Below, piece by piece: positions 43,605-54,419 of a DNA stretch of 64,000 bases (its first letter is position 1; each line of letters begins with the position of its first letter). The notes below the pieces were generated by a model that was given only the letters and a program-made list of their open reading frames with translations, was not told where the DNA came from and made no database searches. The stretch lies in assembly GCF_028551255.1 (NCBI RefSeq), contig NZ_CP117029.1:2356001-2420000 (forward strand), given 5' to 3'. The translations under genes and the position numbers were made by a program. This DNA is from Vibrio tubiashii (lineage in GTDB: Bacteria > Pseudomonadota > Gammaproteobacteria > Enterobacterales > Vibrionaceae).

Positions 43605-45032
43605 CTATGCGTTAGCTTCGCGCTCAGCAACAAACTCTAGTGCCATCTTGATGCGAGCAATAACGCGCTCTTTGCCTACGAGTTCCATTACTGCGTCAAC
43701 TGATGGAGATTGACCACCGCCAGTTACCGCAACACGCAGTGGCATACCGATTTTGCCCATGCCGATCTCTAGTTCTTCACAAACCGCTGCGATCACGCCT
43801 TGTTTGATGTTGTCCGTTGTCCACTCTTCTAGCGCTTCAACTTTTTCTAATGCTAGTGCTAGAGGCTCTTTAGCAACGCCACGAAGGTGCTTCTTCGCTG
43901 CACCCGCTTCAAACTCAGAGAAATCTTCGTAGAAGTAACGGATTTGCTCAGCTAGCTCCACAAGCGTATTACAACGCTCGCCAACTAAAGTGATCACTTC
44001 CGTGATTGCTGGGCCGTTTTCAACGTTTAGTTTTTGGTTATCTAGGTGCCATTGCAGATGCTCAGCTACGTATTCAGGAGCTGAAGTCTTGATGTAATGG
44101 TTGTTCAACCAAAGTAGCTTTTCAGTATTGAAGGCAGATGCTGACTTCGAAATCGCGCTCAAGCTAAATAGATCAATCATCTCTTGCTCTGAGAAGATCT
44201 CTTGGTCACCGTGAGACCAACCTAGACGTACTAGGTAGTTGTTCAGTGCATTCGGGAGGTAACCTTCATCACGGTACTGCATCACAGAGACCGCACCATG
44301 GCGCTTAGACAGCTTGGCACCATCATCACCAAGAATCATCGCACAGTGTGCAAATGTTGGTACAGGTGCACCTAGCGCTTCATAAATGTTGATTTGACGA
44401 GGCGTGTTGTTGATGTGATCTTCACCGCGAACAACATGAGTAATACCCATATCCCAGTCATCCACCACAACAACAAAGTTGTATGTTGGCGCACCATCAG
44501 TACGACGAATAATCAGATCATCTAACTGGCTGTTTGCGATTTCAATACGGCCACGGATTTGATCTTCAAATACCACGCTGCCTTCTTTTGGGTTACGGAA
44601 ACGGATAACAAACGCGTCACCCTCTTTCGCTTCTGCGTTTGCAGCAACGATTTTCGGATGGTTTGCATCGTAGCGAGGCATCTCTTTCGCCGCTTCTTGC
44701 TCAGCACGGATCTCATCTAATAGCTCTTTAGATGCGTAACACTTGTATGCTTTGTCTTCAGCTAGCAGCTTATCAACCATTTCGTTGTAACGGTCAAAAC
44801 GCTTAGATTGGAAGTAAGGACCTTCATTCCACTCTAAACCCATCCATTGCATACCTTCTAGGATCGCATCTACCGCTTCCTGAGAGTTACGTTCTAGGTC
44901 CGTATCTTCGATACGTAGAACAAATTCACCACCTTGGTTTTTAGCGTAAAGCCAAGAATAAAGTGCAGTACGAGCACCACCAACGTGTAGGTAGCCTGTT
45001 GGGCTAGGAGCAAAACGAGTTTTAACCGTCAT
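43605..45032 (-). CDS. gltX: Glutamyl-tRNA synthetase
   Basis: 475 residues, the usual length. Class I synthetase: HIGH motif in [11 protein letters not shown] (His16), KMSKS motif as KLSKR (240-244), and the anticodon-binding helical domain after about 310. It charges tRNA(Glu), the same glutamyl-tRNA that HemA reduces. The start codon is ATG 45032. No operon partner. Confidence 0.97.
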   Translation of the reverse strand: MTVKTRFAPSPTGYLHVGGARTALYSWLYAKNQGGEFVLRIEDTDLERNSQEAVDAILEGMQWMGLEWNEGPYFQSKRFDRYNEMVDKLLAEDKAYKCYASKELLDEIRAEQEAAKEMPRYDANHPKIVAANAEAKEGDAFVIRFRNPKEGSVVFEDQIRGRIEIANSQLDDLIIRRTDGAPTYNFVVVVDDWDMGITHVVRGEDHINNTPRQINIYEALGAPVPTFAHCAMILGDDGAKLSKRHGAVSVMQYRDEGYLPNALNNYLVRLGWSHGDQEIFSEQEMIDLFSLSAISKSASAFNTEKLLWLNNHYIKTSAPEYVAEHLQWHLDNQKLNVENGPAITEVITLVGERCNTLVELAEQIRYFYEDFSEFEAGAAKKHLRGVAKEPLALALEKVEALEEWTTDNIKQGVIAAVCEELEIGMGKIGMPLRVAVTGGGQSPSVDAVMELVGKERVIARIKMALEFVAEREANA

Positions 45033-45152
45033 GTAAAATACCTTGATTGTCTAAATGACCGCACCACTCTATTCAAATGAGGATGGTGCCAAAATTGCGC
45101 GTTATTTTAGCACCGATATGCAAATCTACAATCCATCTACAGCATGTTTTGT

Positions 45153-45809
45153 TTATTCATTGATGTGTTTGACTGCCCAAGAGATAAACTCTTGACGCTG
45201 AGTCGGCGTCATAGACAAGAAGTCGCTTTTAATTGAACTGCTTGAAGTCGAGATAGCTGTCTTCATCTCTGCTTGAGCACCTGTGCTCTTGATTTTCTCA
45301 GTGTGGCTTGCGTGAGGTGCTACAGCATCTGTGTGGGAGATAGAGGCAATGCCCCCAACTTGGTTATACTCAGCCACTGCCGCTTCATAATCATTGAACT
45401 GAGAAAAGCCTTTAATGTGTAGCAGATCAACCTGATAATCAACAGCCTTACCCTGAGCATCCAATAGTGAGAAATCCAATGCTTTACGGAACGTTTTTGC
45501 TTGGTCAACATGACGAAAAACCGGATAGCTAAGGGTGACCGGAGCAGACGCGGCATCAAATTTAATTACGACTGACGGAAACACCAGTTTGTTTCGACGA
45601 CCATCTTCAACAACCAGTTGGTCAAGGGCGAACAAGAGCTGGTTTTGACCCTCTTGCAAATTAATCACTTGAGCGCTTTTATAATCGTTACGAGTCAGCT
45701 CTTTTCCATTTAGCACTAACGGCTCAATCTCGTTAATAATAGTCAGCTCAGCCGCTCCCACTGGCAGTGCCATCGCAGCGAATAAAAGTGCGCTTGTTAG
45801 TTTTTTCAT
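45153..45809 (-). CDS. DUF2057-family periplasmic protein (YccT-like)
   Basis: 218 residues from ATG 45809 (MKKLTSALLFAAMALPVGAAEL, signal peptide), with GAGGAAT before it; the open frame to 45842 is not used. Family features are LTIINEIEPLVLNGKEL, LQEGQNQLLFALDQLV and KLVFPSVVIKF. This UPF0319/DUF2057 group is exported and of unclear function. It is 75 bp downstream of a porin gene on the same strand. Confidence 0.8.
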   Translation of the reverse strand: MKKLTSALLFAAMALPVGAAELTIINEIEPLVLNGKELTRNDYKSAQVINLQEGQNQLLFALDQLVVEDGRRNKLVFPSVVIKFDAASAPVTLSYPVFRHVDQAKTFRKALDFSLLDAQGKAVDYQVDLLHIKGFSQFNDYEAAVAEYNQVGGIASISHTDAVAPHASHTEKIKSTGAQAEMKTAISTSSSSIKSDFLSMTPTQRQEFISWAVKHINE

Positions 45810-45884
45810 AGATTCCTCGACGTCAAAGCGAATAGTAAACAACGAAGGGCGGCATAAAGCCGCCCATATAATTTTAATTAATAG

Positions 45885-47030
45885 TTAGAACCAGTATTCG
45901 ATACCGACAGACGCTTCATCAAAGCTGTCTGACTTCCAACGGCCTTGGTAACCTTCACCAGTAGTACCAGTGTTTTCTAGGTCATTCATTGCGTAACGAG
46001 CGTACACAACCGCGTTAGTATCAACCGAGTACATTAACTGCATCGAAGTCACGTTGTCTTTAGTGCCTTCAATGTCTTTACCGTCCACTTCTAGGCCAAG
46101 GTTTTCAGCGCGAGCGATCTTCGCTTGCCACTTGTTACCTTCACCAAAGTTGTAGGTTAGACCCACTGAGTAAGAGTGCTCTGTCTCATCGCTGCCTTTG
46201 GTATCTTGCGCTTCAGCAATACGGTAGTAAGCAAAGTAGCCTAAGCCGTTAGAGAAACCACCTTGAGAGCCCAATAGGTAAGTTTGGTTATCCCAGTACT
46301 TTTCGTTCTTGCCTTCCATTGTGTCGTAGTTCATTTCGTACGCTAAGTCGAACTGAACCCAACCCCAGTCACCGTTGAACTGCTGGTGAGCAGCCATACC
46401 GTGCCAGTAGTTGCTACCCGCTTTTGTGCTACTTGTACCGCCCGCCCGATCTTGACCAGCACCTGCTGCGATATCCATGGTGAAGCCTTTCCACAACTCA
46501 TTGGTATCCCAGCGAATGGTGTCGGATTGACGGTCATTAAAGTTGTTACCGCCAATATTGCCACCCCAGTCCCAAACGTTACCCATACCTGGGTTGGTCG
46601 CTGGCCAGTCAATCAATTCGTAAATTGGCGTTAGTACGCGGCCTAGGCGAACTTTACCAATCGTGTCATGTTCAAAACCAACAAAGGTATCACGACGACC
46701 TAGATAGCCATTACCACCATCTTCACCTGCAAATGACTCATCAACGTAGCCTGACTCGATTTGCCACAAGAATGTCCAGTTATCCCAGCTATCGAACTTC
46801 GCTGTACCACGCCAACCAAGGCGAGATTCGTTGTTGAACTGAACACCATCGTTCTGTGGTGAGTTGTCGTAATCACGGTTTGCTACCTGCATAGCAATCA
46901 AACCATAGATACCTTGCTCATATTTAGCTTCTGCGGGATTCAGGTTCGTATCTGCGGCGGCCATGCCAGAGAAACCTAATACAACGGTAGAAACCGCTGC
47001 GCCAAGAAGTGTCTTTTTGAACATAGACAT
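45885..47030 (-). CDS. General (trimeric) porin
   Basis: 381 residues with signal peptide ending GMAAADT. It is a 16-strand beta-barrel porin: GTAKFDSWDNWTFLWQIESG, YLGRRDTFVGFEHDTIGKVRLGRV and the C-terminal phenylalanine in GIEYWF, needed for BamA recognition. It resembles the gram-negative porin_4 type in Vibrio; whether it is OmpU or another paralogue is not settled. The 479 bp upstream (47031-47509) hold an AT-rich leader and the copA promoter. Confidence 0.85.
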   Translation of the reverse strand: MSMFKKTLLGAAVSTVVLGFSGMAAADTNLNPAEAKYEQGIYGLIAMQVANRDYDNSPQNDGVQFNNESRLGWRGTAKFDSWDNWTFLWQIESGYVDESFAGEDGGNGYLGRRDTFVGFEHDTIGKVRLGRVLTPIYELIDWPATNPGMGNVWDWGGNIGGNNFNDRQSDTIRWDTNELWKGFTMDIAAGAGQDRAGGTSSTKAGSNYWHGMAAHQQFNGDWGWVQFDLAYEMNYDTMEGKNEKYWDNQTYLLGSQGGFSNGLGYFAYYRIAEAQDTKGSDETEHSYSVGLTYNFGEGNKWQAKIARAENLGLEVDGKDIEGTKDNVTSMQLMYSVDTNAVVYARYAMNDLENTGTTGEGYQGRWKSDSFDEASVGIEYWF

Positions 47031-47447
47031 AGTATTAACCCCTAGTAATTATTCATTTTGGTCGTTTTTCTTAGTACCCCTCTCCCACTTATCAATTGGT
47101 GTTCGAGGGGAACTATTTATGGACAGGGGCATGGTGACAAACTTTTTTCGCTGCAAAAAACGAGGCGAAAAATAATCTGACTACGTTCAAATCAAAAAAA
47201 ACACAAACAAGATAAAACATTTAAAAACAGCAAGTTAAAATCACAAATCAATAAACAAAAACGTCAAAACACTCAGTTACAATCAAATCAACCAGTTAAC
47301 TAAGGGAAATTTTCGGCGCAGATCACCGTAAATTTTTATTCCTTTATAGGTATTAACAAGTTTCCCAGTAAAAGTTTGAAATCTCTCGCAATCATCTGAG
47401 CTAACAATTTTCAAATAATTCTAATTTTGACGTTTTGGTTTAAAGGC

Positions 47448-47478
47448 TTGACCTTACCCTTGAGGTAAGGTTTAGGCT
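47448..47478 (+). promoter_or_regulatory. CueR/MerR-type copper promoter of copAG
   Basis: -35 TTGACC and -10 TAGGCT are separated by 19 bp, the over-long spacing typical of MerR-family activation. The spacer is a dyad, ACCTTAC-CCTTGAG-GTAAGGT (47451-47471), as in CueR sites. No cueR gene is adjacent. Confidence 0.85.
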
Positions 47479-47509
47479 AAGTAACAGTTCCATTTTTCGA
47501 GGTGTTGAT

Positions 47510-50206
47510 ATGTCTAAGTTTGATATTCCATTGTCAGGATTAAACTGTATGGGATGCGCACGTAATGTAGAGCGAGCCCTTACCGCAGAACACCAAGTAC
47601 AGATTCACCAGCTGTCCCCAACCTTTATCTCGTTGGATACCGACAGTTCATTCTCATCAATCGCGAAAGTGGTGGAGAAACTCGGCTATTCAGCAGGCAA
47701 TCAGCATCATTTTTTCTTAACTGGACTAAATTGTGGTAAATGCGTCGCCAAACTTGAGCAAGCATTGGCACAAGATCCGCTCAATGGCACATTCGCAGTT
47801 TCGAAAACAGAATTAGCCATTACTACCCTACGAACAGCTGACGAAGTTACACAGTTAGTTGCATCACTTGGCTATCAAGCTAACCAAGAGACAATTGAAC
47901 TTGATGAAATTGAAACTTCTACCACTGAGGCAGATATCCCTGTCAGCCCTATAGAAGAAGTATCGGCTCACTCCTTCCATCTACTTATATCCGGCATGAC
48001 CTGTGCGAGCTGTGTCTCATCCGTGGAGAAGGCTCTGATTTCTGTTAAAGGCGTTCAAAAAGCTCAGGTCAATTTAGCAGAGCAAAGCGCGTTAGTTTTT
48101 AGTACAGAACCAAAAGAGCAGATTGAAGCCGAGCTTGTTACCACTGTCAAAGAAGCAGGTTATCAAGCTCAAATCATTGATGACCCAGCAACGCAGCAAC
48201 AAAAACAGATTGAGCAACAAGAGCAGGCGCAAACACAGCATAGAAAAAGTGCGTTAGCAGGTATTGTTGTCGGTGCTCCACTGATGCTCTGGGGAGTGTT
48301 TGGCGGCAACATGATGATTCGCAACAGCCAAGACCAACTGGCTTGGGGAGTCATTGGTGTTATCTGCTTTTGGCTATTAGCAACCGCAGGGCGAAGCTTT
48401 TTTACTAATGCATGGCAAGCGCTTACTCACAAACGAGCGACGATGGATACCTTAGTCGCGCTTGGTACAGGCGCAGCTTGGTTGTTTTCCATGTTAGTAG
48501 TCACTATCCCAGAATGGTTTCCACTTTCTTCAAGACACGTTTACTTTGAGGCGAGCGCGATGATCGTCGGATTAATCTCACTCGGTCACTATATAGAGGC
48601 TAAAGCGAAAGCTAAAACGACCCGCTCGCTACAAGCCTTAGTGAATCTTCAACCACAGAACGCCACTCTAGTCACTGGGGATGGTGAACGTGAGATTCCG
48701 CTTGAGCAAGTCACCTTAGGCATGAAACTAAGAGTCAAACCCGGTGAGAAGGTGCCCGTAGATGGTGTGGTCGAGAGTGGCGAGTCTTATCTGGATGAAT
48801 CTATGCTCACCGGCGAGCCAGTTCCAGTATACAAAGCATTAGGTGAGACAGTTTCAGCAGGCACCATCAATCAAGATGGCAGCTTAGTGATAACCGCTTC
48901 AGGCATCGGTAGCGATACCATGCTGTCGAGAATCATCACTATGGTTCGAGAAGCTCAAAGCAGTAAACCTGCAATTGCCAAGCTCGCCGATCAAATTTCA
49001 TCGATATTCGTACCGGTTGTGGTTGCCATCGCGATTGTTTCTGCACTTGTATGGTTTATGTTTGGTCCAGAGCCAAAAGCCAGTTATATGTTAGTAGTGA
49101 CTACCACAGTGCTAATCATCGCTTGCCCTTGTGCGCTAGGGCTAGCAACACCATTGTCAGTTACAGTTGGAATAGGTAAAGCTGCTGAGATGGGTATTTT
49201 AATCAAAGATGCCGATGTCCTTCAGTTCGCAAGCAAAATAGATACGGTTGTATTTGATAAGACCGGAACCTTGACCAAAGGGAAGCCGCAAGTTCAAGCC
49301 GTTCATTCAGTCTCCAATGACGTTGACCGCCTACTTGCCTTGGCCGCTTCAGTTGAAAAACAATCAGAGCATCCTCTGGCTAAAGCCATTGTTAATCAAG
49401 CCAACGAGAAGCAACTCACTCTCGTTGATGTAGAGAACTTTGAGAGTCGCCGTGGGCAAGGTGTTTTTGCCCAGTATCAACACGAAGAGATTGCGATTGT
49501 CTCACTCAACTATGCTCAGGCGCAGTCGTGGGAAATGTCCTCTATAGAGGCAGAAATTCGTCATTACTTAGATAACGCTTGGACTCCGGTGGTTATCTCG
49601 GTGAACGCTGAAGTCGTTGGTACTATCGCTATTGCCGATCCGATTAAGGAAGACGCAAAGCAAGCGGTCTCCATGCTAAAAGCAATGGGTATTACACCTG
49701 TCATGCTCACAGGAGACAACCAATCCGTCGCACAAGCCATCGCGACTCAATTAGGTATTGAACGCGTCATCGCTCAGGTGCTGCCAGATCAGAAAGCGAG
49801 CCATATTGAACAACTTCAGAGTGAAGGTCGTACGGTTGCCATGATTGGTGATGGCGTCAACGATGCACCCGCTCTCGCTTTAGCTAATATCGGTATCGCA
49901 ATGGGCAGCGGCAGCGACGTCGCGATTGAAAGCGCACAAATTACCTTGATCAACTCATCGCCAGTCTCTGTTATCAAGGCCATTGAGTTGTCGAAAGCAA
50001 CACTGCGTAACATGAAACAAAACCTATTTGGCGCATTCATCTACAATTCACTAGGTATCCCACTTGCCGCCGGGGTACTTTATCCAGCTTTCGGCTTTTT
50101 GCTCAGCCCTGTTATCGCAGGTGCAGCAATGGCCCTATCATCAATAACGGTGGTGAGTAACGCCAACCGTCTAAGACTATTTAACACTTCCGAGAGGTCA
50201 CTATGA
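47510..50206 (+). CDS. copA: Copper-exporting P1B-type ATPase CopA with three metal-binding domains
   Basis: 898 residues. Exports Cu(I) from the cytoplasm. Three N-terminal metal-binding domains carry CxxC at 13-16 (LNCMGC), 75-78 (LNCGKC) and 165-168 (MTCASC). The first two have Leu-Asn before the cysteine where MT is usual. Eight membrane helices follow, with CPC at 539-541, phosphorylated Asp583 in DKTGTLT, and [10 protein letters not shown]. The last helix region precedes the C-terminus. The stop overlaps the copG start (50203-50206), and expression should be copper-induced. Confidence 0.96.
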   Translation: MSKFDIPLSGLNCMGCARNVERALTAEHQVQIHQLSPTFISLDTDSSFSSIAKVVEKLGYSAGNQHHFFLTGLNCGKCVAKLEQALAQDPLNGTFAVSKTELAITTLRTADEVTQLVASLGYQANQETIELDEIETSTTEADIPVSPIEEVSAHSFHLLISGMTCASCVSSVEKALISVKGVQKAQVNLAEQSALVFSTEPKEQIEAELVTTVKEAGYQAQIIDDPATQQQKQIEQQEQAQTQHRKSALAGIVVGAPLMLWGVFGGNMMIRNSQDQLAWGVIGVICFWLLATAGRSFFTNAWQALTHKRATMDTLVALGTGAAWLFSMLVVTIPEWFPLSSRHVYFEASAMIVGLISLGHYIEAKAKAKTTRSLQALVNLQPQNATLVTGDGEREIPLEQVTLGMKLRVKPGEKVPVDGVVESGESYLDESMLTGEPVPVYKALGETVSAGTINQDGSLVITASGIGSDTMLSRIITMVREAQSSKPAIAKLADQISSIFVPVVVAIAIVSALVWFMFGPEPKASYMLVVTTTVLIIACPCALGLATPLSVTVGIGKAAEMGILIKDADVLQFASKIDTVVFDKTGTLTKGKPQVQAVHSVSNDVDRLLALAASVEKQSEHPLAKAIVNQANEKQLTLVDVENFESRRGQGVFAQYQHEEIAIVSLNYAQAQSWEMSSIEAEIRHYLDNAWTPVVISVNAEVVGTIAIADPIKEDAKQAVSMLKAMGITPVMLTGDNQSVAQAIATQLGIERVIAQVLPDQKASHIEQLQSEGRTVAMIGDGVNDAPALALANIGIAMGSGSDVAIESAQITLINSSPVSVIKAIELSKATLRNMKQNLFGAFIYNSLGIPLAAGVLYPAFGFLLSPVIAGAAMALSSITVVSNANRLRLFNTSERSL

Positions 50207-50646
50207 ATAGAAAAGCTCTAAGTTTGGCTACCCTTGCACTTTTGTCTGGTCAAGCGTTAGCTGCTGATGTCATCAACCATAAATCACCTTATTGTGGTTG
50301 CTGTACGGAGTGGACCAAACACATGCAAGATGCTGGGTTTAATGTCGATGAAAAACTGCATGAAAACATGAACCCTATAAAACAGAAACTCGGAATTACA
50401 CCAGAGCTTGCTTCGTGTCATACAGCTGAGATCAATGGCTATGTATTTGAAGGGCATATCCCGGCCGAAGACATTAAAGCCTTCTTAGAAAACCCACCAC
50501 GTAATGCAAAAGGGCTTGCGGTTCCAGGCATGCCGATGGGCTCTCCAGGTATGGAATATGGCAATGAAAAAGATGAGTATTCCGTCTATGCATTTAATGA
50601 AAAGGGTCAAGTATTCGCTTACCGACACTACGAAGGTAATAAATAA
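50203..50646 (+). CDS. copG: Periplasmic copper-resistance protein CopG (DUF411)
   Basis: 147 residues with signal peptide ([20 protein letters not shown]). Contains the metal-binding CGCC (31-34) and [20 protein letters not shown] (Cys72, His73), as in DUF411. A Met-rich stretch ([13 protein letters not shown]) lies near the C-terminus. Vibrio CopG binds a copper cluster through cysteines and is linked to CopA. Start overlaps the copA stop by four bases. Confidence 0.88.
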   Translation: MNRKALSLATLALLSGQALAADVINHKSPYCGCCTEWTKHMQDAGFNVDEKLHENMNPIKQKLGITPELASCHTAEINGYVFEGHIPAEDIKAFLENPPRNAKGLAVPGMPMGSPGMEYGNEKDEYSVYAFNEKGQVFAYRHYEGNK

Positions 50647-50922
50647 CGGATTCTGTTGACTCAGTTTGTGTTGCACTTTAATTCAGTTTGACGAGTTAAA
50701 GTGCAATAAAGATCCAATTAAATCAAAAATATAGATCTAAATTAACATCAAGTGTAACTACGTTTACTTTTGTTTTTCGCATTATTCCTCTCTCTCAGAT
50801 AACTTTCTCGCCAACTTAACGACGCCCAGTAAATGGCGTTCAATCAACTCTAGTTGCAACCCGTCTACTTGTACCGGAAGGCAGCAATGAGTACTCGTTA
50901 CCTAACAAAATTGAGAAGCACT

Positions 50923-51549
50923 ATGCGTAAACATCTACTGATTGCAGCGGCAGCTGCTGTGGTTTCACTACCAACTTTCGCTAATTCACCTTACATTGCG
51001 GTAGAACTTGCTGGCGGTAAATACAGCACTTCAGCGGCAGATGCCGAAAGCAAAACTATCGTTGATAAACTTGACAATGCAGGCTCTTTTGCAATTAAAG
51101 GCGGCTCTTACCTAACTGAGAATGTACGTGTTTATGGTTACTTGCAATACAACGGCGAGTCAGAATTGAGCATCATCGATCCTGAAGAAAATGCTCAAGT
51201 TAAGTTTCAGCTAGATGGATACCAGTTTGGCGCAGGTTCTGACTACGTTTATCACATTGACAAAAGTTTCTATGTACTAGCCGGCGGTTCACTAGGTTAC
51301 TACAACAGTGAACTTGAAACTAAAGTGACGCCAGCTATGGGCTTGAGCGCTTCAACAACGAGCAAAAACTCAGGCTTAACCTATGGCCTAAATGCAGGTC
51401 TAGGCTACATGTTTACTGACCACTTTGGCATGGAAGCTGGCTACCGATTCAACTACTTTACTGGCAACGAGCATAAAGTAGATGACGAAGTGCTTGGTAA
51501 GTTTAAGTCTTCAAACCAAGGCTACATCAACGCGACTTACAAGTTCTAA
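50923..51549 (+). CDS. Outer-membrane beta-barrel protein (OmpA-like barrel)
   Basis: 208 residues from ATG 50923 (MRKHLLIAAAAAVVSLPTFANS, signal peptide); the open frame to 50854 lacks a good start. It is a single eight-strand barrel (SPYIAVELAGGKYS to INATYKF) without a peptidoglycan-binding domain, and ends in Phe as barrels do. Alternate strands are rich in Tyr and Gly (GLNAGLGYMFTDHFGMEAGYRF). Function unknown. It lies 20-146 bp before the ToxR-like regulator. Confidence 0.78.
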   Translation: MRKHLLIAAAAAVVSLPTFANSPYIAVELAGGKYSTSAADAESKTIVDKLDNAGSFAIKGGSYLTENVRVYGYLQYNGESELSIIDPEENAQVKFQLDGYQFGAGSDYVYHIDKSFYVLAGGSLGYYNSELETKVTPAMGLSASTTSKNSGLTYGLNAGLGYMFTDHFGMEAGYRFNYFTGNEHKVDDEVLGKFKSSNQGYINATYKF

Positions 51550-51694
51550 TTATTGAAGTTAACTCGGTGTGTGTACCCCTAACGCACCGAGTTTCTCACA
51601 AATGATACAGCCAAACTTACTTATGAAGGGATCTATAAGTCGGAAGAATATTTTTGTAGAATGCGCGGCGTCTTTTCGCTCCCCTGTGACTCGT

Positions 51695-53194
51695 ATGAAT
51701 ATACTCGCTCAAGCCAAGCAAAGCGGCCAACTCATCGCTATTGCTCACTTACTCTATGATCCTGAACATAAAACGCTGACCAATGGCGGCAATGAAATTG
51801 CGCTAGAGCCGCGTAATGTCGCTTTGTTAGAGGTATTGCTATCCAATGTCGGTGAGCCAACCTCCATCGAGCAGTTTATTGAGCAAGTTTGGGAAAATCA
51901 GTACATCTCAAAAAATGTGGTCACAAACCGCATCAGTTTGCTACGCAACCTGCTAAGAGAACATGTCCCTGATATTGACTCGACCAAATTGATCGTGACC
52001 TATCCTAAAAGAGGCTACTACATACCAAACAGTCATGTGCAATTGGTCAGTTCATCTAATGTAAACCTAGATTCAGACAAACAGACCTCTGCAAGTCATC
52101 AACGAAAGCTAAAACCATCAAAGTTTGCTTTTTGGAGCTCGGCGTTTGTTATTGCGGTTCTATTAGCGGCAGTAACTTTGGTCAATACATTTTTTGATGT
52201 AAAGCTTGAGTCAAAAGATCAGGCTCTGTACGTACCTCAAGTTCGCTTGCTGCTCGATCAAATCTCTTCGTCACGACAATCAATGCAGGAAGATGCTTTA
52301 AAGCTCAAAGTATTGTTACTCCATGCTTACAGCCATTCTCCTTATATCCACTTGGCCAATATGCGCTCACCGAGTTACTACTTGATGAGCTTAAGCGAGC
52401 ACCATCACTTCCCGGGTTCAGATGCAATCAATGATTCGGATTATAAGTTGACGTTTAACCTGATAAAGGACAAAGAGGCAACAGATACACTAGAGGTCAT
52501 CCTTTACCATTCGGCGTCCGCTCGTGTTGCGTGGCGTAACTTATATTCGCTTGAAGACAGTGAGTTGGTTGCAACAGTTAACGAATTAAACTCTGATTTG
52601 ACCGAATACTTTAAGCTACCAACGCCTATTTTGCGCATCGATCAGGAACTTAAAACCAGTCTCACTCAACTATCTGAAGCTGAGTTCGATAAGTTAATTG
52701 AGCAAAATATGAGTGGCGCAGAGATTAGCTTCTATACCCGAGAGCTACTATTTAGCGACCAACCCTCTGATGTGCTTCGCCATTGGATTGACAAGGTTAA
52801 ACAAAGTACGCCAACACCTTCTCCTGAGCTGCATATGCTGCTCGCACTACTTACCTATCGATCTGGTGAGATAGAGAAAAGCTTACAGATGCTACAGCGG
52901 GAGTATGTGGCAGAAATTCCAAACAACGCACTTATCTTAATGCTGCAAGCCAATATTAGCCGTAAAAAACGCAATATAGAGCAATATTTAAGTAACTACC
53001 TAAAAGCGACAGCAGCACTCACCAGTAGCATTTCGGCTAAGCAAGTCTTAGCGCACTATACGAGTGACAATAAGCAAGCCGCCTGCTTAGGTTTATGGAA
53101 AGACGCGCTATCAAACATAGAATACATGCAAATGCCGGATAGTATACTTTGGCAAGGTGTAGAACGCTTCTGCGCACCAATCAAAACAGCATGA
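51695..53194 (+). CDS. ToxR-like membrane-bound winged-helix regulator
   Basis: 499 residues if started at ATG 51695 (MNILAQAKQSGQLIAI); the frame is open up to GTG 51569, so the start is uncertain. A cytoplasmic OmpR/ToxR-type winged helix (about 15-110, with VVTNRISLLRNLL and VTYPKRGYYIP) is followed by a single membrane helix (about 145-165, FWSSAFVIAVLLAAVTLV) and a long periplasmic part. Its C-terminal region (about 390-470) has helical repeats like TPRs (RSGEIEKSLQMLQREYVAEIPNNALILMLQANISRKK). ToxR/CadC type; ligand unknown. It is separate from toxR at 58643. Confidence 0.82.
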   Translation: MNILAQAKQSGQLIAIAHLLYDPEHKTLTNGGNEIALEPRNVALLEVLLSNVGEPTSIEQFIEQVWENQYISKNVVTNRISLLRNLLREHVPDIDSTKLIVTYPKRGYYIPNSHVQLVSSSNVNLDSDKQTSASHQRKLKPSKFAFWSSAFVIAVLLAAVTLVNTFFDVKLESKDQALYVPQVRLLLDQISSSRQSMQEDALKLKVLLLHAYSHSPYIHLANMRSPSYYLMSLSEHHHFPGSDAINDSDYKLTFNLIKDKEATDTLEVILYHSASARVAWRNLYSLEDSELVATVNELNSDLTEYFKLPTPILRIDQELKTSLTQLSEAEFDKLIEQNMSGAEISFYTRELLFSDQPSDVLRHWIDKVKQSTPTPSPELHMLLALLTYRSGEIEKSLQMLQREYVAEIPNNALILMLQANISRKKRNIEQYLSNYLKATAALTSSISAKQVLAHYTSDNKQAACLGLWKDALSNIEYMQMPDSILWQGVERFCAPIKTA

Positions 53195-53198
53195 TACG

Positions 53199-53226
53199 AA
53201 AAAGGCCCAGTAACAACTGGGCCTTA
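53199..53226. terminator. Bidirectional terminator between converging genes
   Basis: Stem AAGGCCCAG/CTGGGCCTT with loop TAACAA, A-rich side on the left, placed between the ToxR-like gene and the KdgM-like gene. Confidence 0.75.
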
Positions 53227-53253
53227 GTGTTAGGACAGTAGATTTAGGCTGAC

Positions 53254-53940
53254 TTAGAAGCCGTAAGAAGCACCGAATACGAATGCTGTGTTCTCTTTCT
53301 TGTCAGAACCGTCAGCATTTTTCGCACCGTGACCTTGGCTACGTAGCTCGAAGTATGGTTGAACGCCTTCGCGAGTCCAAGTTGCACGGAACTCGTGGTC
53401 CATTGTGTTTTCAGCTTTATCGTTACGTACGTAAACGTTGTTGTACGCTAGAGCTAGAGGCATATCGGCTACTGCGTAACCGATACGGTTGTCAAAACGC
53501 AGTTGGTCATTGTCGCTGTTCTTAACGTTATGGTAACGAGTACGGTTGCTGATTGCTAGGCCGTTGTCGAAGTTATAGCCAATTTTCACTAGTGGACGAT
53601 TTTGTACCGTTTCACCGTTGTTTAGTAGGTGGTGGTAACCTGCAGCAACCCATAGGTTATCGTTGATTGAGTAGCTCTGCTCAATACCTAGCGTGATGTA
53701 AGGCGTTGTACCTGCGCCTTCGTTGAACTCACCTTCGTAGCTACCTAGAGAAATACCATCAAACTCTGTTAGTAGTGTTGTACCAGTATCAAATGTGTGG
53801 CCTGCTTCTAGTGTAGAAGTCGCATTAGGGTTTTTGTTTTCACTGTGGAACTGGACATTACCTGTTACGTAAGAAGAACCTGCGTATGCAGTAGATGCGA
53901 AAGCAAGCGTGATTGCGCTAAGAGTTAGTAGTTTTTTCAT
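53254..53940 (-). CDS. KdgM-family oligosaccharide porin
   Basis: 228 residues with signal peptide MKKLLTLSAITLAFASTAYA. A 12-strand barrel of the KdgM/NanC type, with LEAGHTFDTGTTLLTEFDG, WVAAGYHHLLNNGETVQNRPLVKIGYNF, RFDNRIGYAV and the C-terminal FGASYGF. Such porins carry acidic oligosaccharides (oligogalacturonate, sialic acid). No catabolic genes are adjacent, so the substrate is unknown. The 479-bp upstream region has an operator-like palindrome at 54176. Confidence 0.85.
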   Translation of the reverse strand: MKKLLTLSAITLAFASTAYAGSSYVTGNVQFHSENKNPNATSTLEAGHTFDTGTTLLTEFDGISLGSYEGEFNEGAGTTPYITLGIEQSYSINDNLWVAAGYHHLLNNGETVQNRPLVKIGYNFDNGLAISNRTRYHNVKNSDNDQLRFDNRIGYAVADMPLALAYNNVYVRNDKAENTMDHEFRATWTREGVQPYFELRSQGHGAKNADGSDKKENTAFVFGASYGF

Positions 53941-54175
53941 TATAGTCTGCCTTTAATAACTAAAATGTGCTGCGGCTGTGTCTTGGTAGTTCTTCACCGT
54001 TAACCGCTAAATAGGTTTGCCTTCCTGGCTTGGCAGTCATAATGTCGGATTTAATTCACGATAAAAAATTAATCCATTTTTTGTGCGACGCACTTCAACG
54101 TAAAAAAGAGAAAAGTAATTTAATTCTTAATTTTCATACCCTTACAAAAACAAAAAAATTAATAAAATAGAGATT

Positions 54176-54191
54176 GGTGATCACTATCACC
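54176..54191. promoter_or_regulatory. Palindrome upstream of the KdgM-like porin
   Basis: GGTGAT-CACT-ATCACC, a perfect 6-bp inverted repeat with 4-bp gap, in an AT-rich upstream region that also holds a GATC-rich stretch at about 54274-54299. It may be a repressor operator; the regulator is unknown. Nothing else is seen in 53941-54372. Confidence 0.45.
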
Positions 54192-54372
54192 TAGAGTTTC
54201 TTTATTAATCAGATTAACAGTATCGAGATCACACAGCTTTTAGCTTTTTATTAATTTTCGATAATAATAATCTGATCTTGATCACCAAAACATCGATCAG
54301 GCGAATAACTAGTAAAGTCGTTTTTTAACGATAGGCTATGGGAAAATTGACGTTAGATGGCATGACTAGATA

Positions 54373-54400
54373 CAAAAAAGACCGCTAACGCGGCCTTCTT
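54373..54400 (-). terminator. Terminator after hemH
   Basis: Stem GGCCGC/GCGGTC (with a wobble pair) and loop GTTA followed by TTTTTT on the minus strand, about 20 bp after the hemH stop. Confidence 0.8.
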
Positions 54401-54419
54401 AAGCATACAATCGCTACCT

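Noticed and set aside
46386..46837. Plus-strand ORFs opposite the porin
   Set aside because: Shadow of the porin gene, no start site support.
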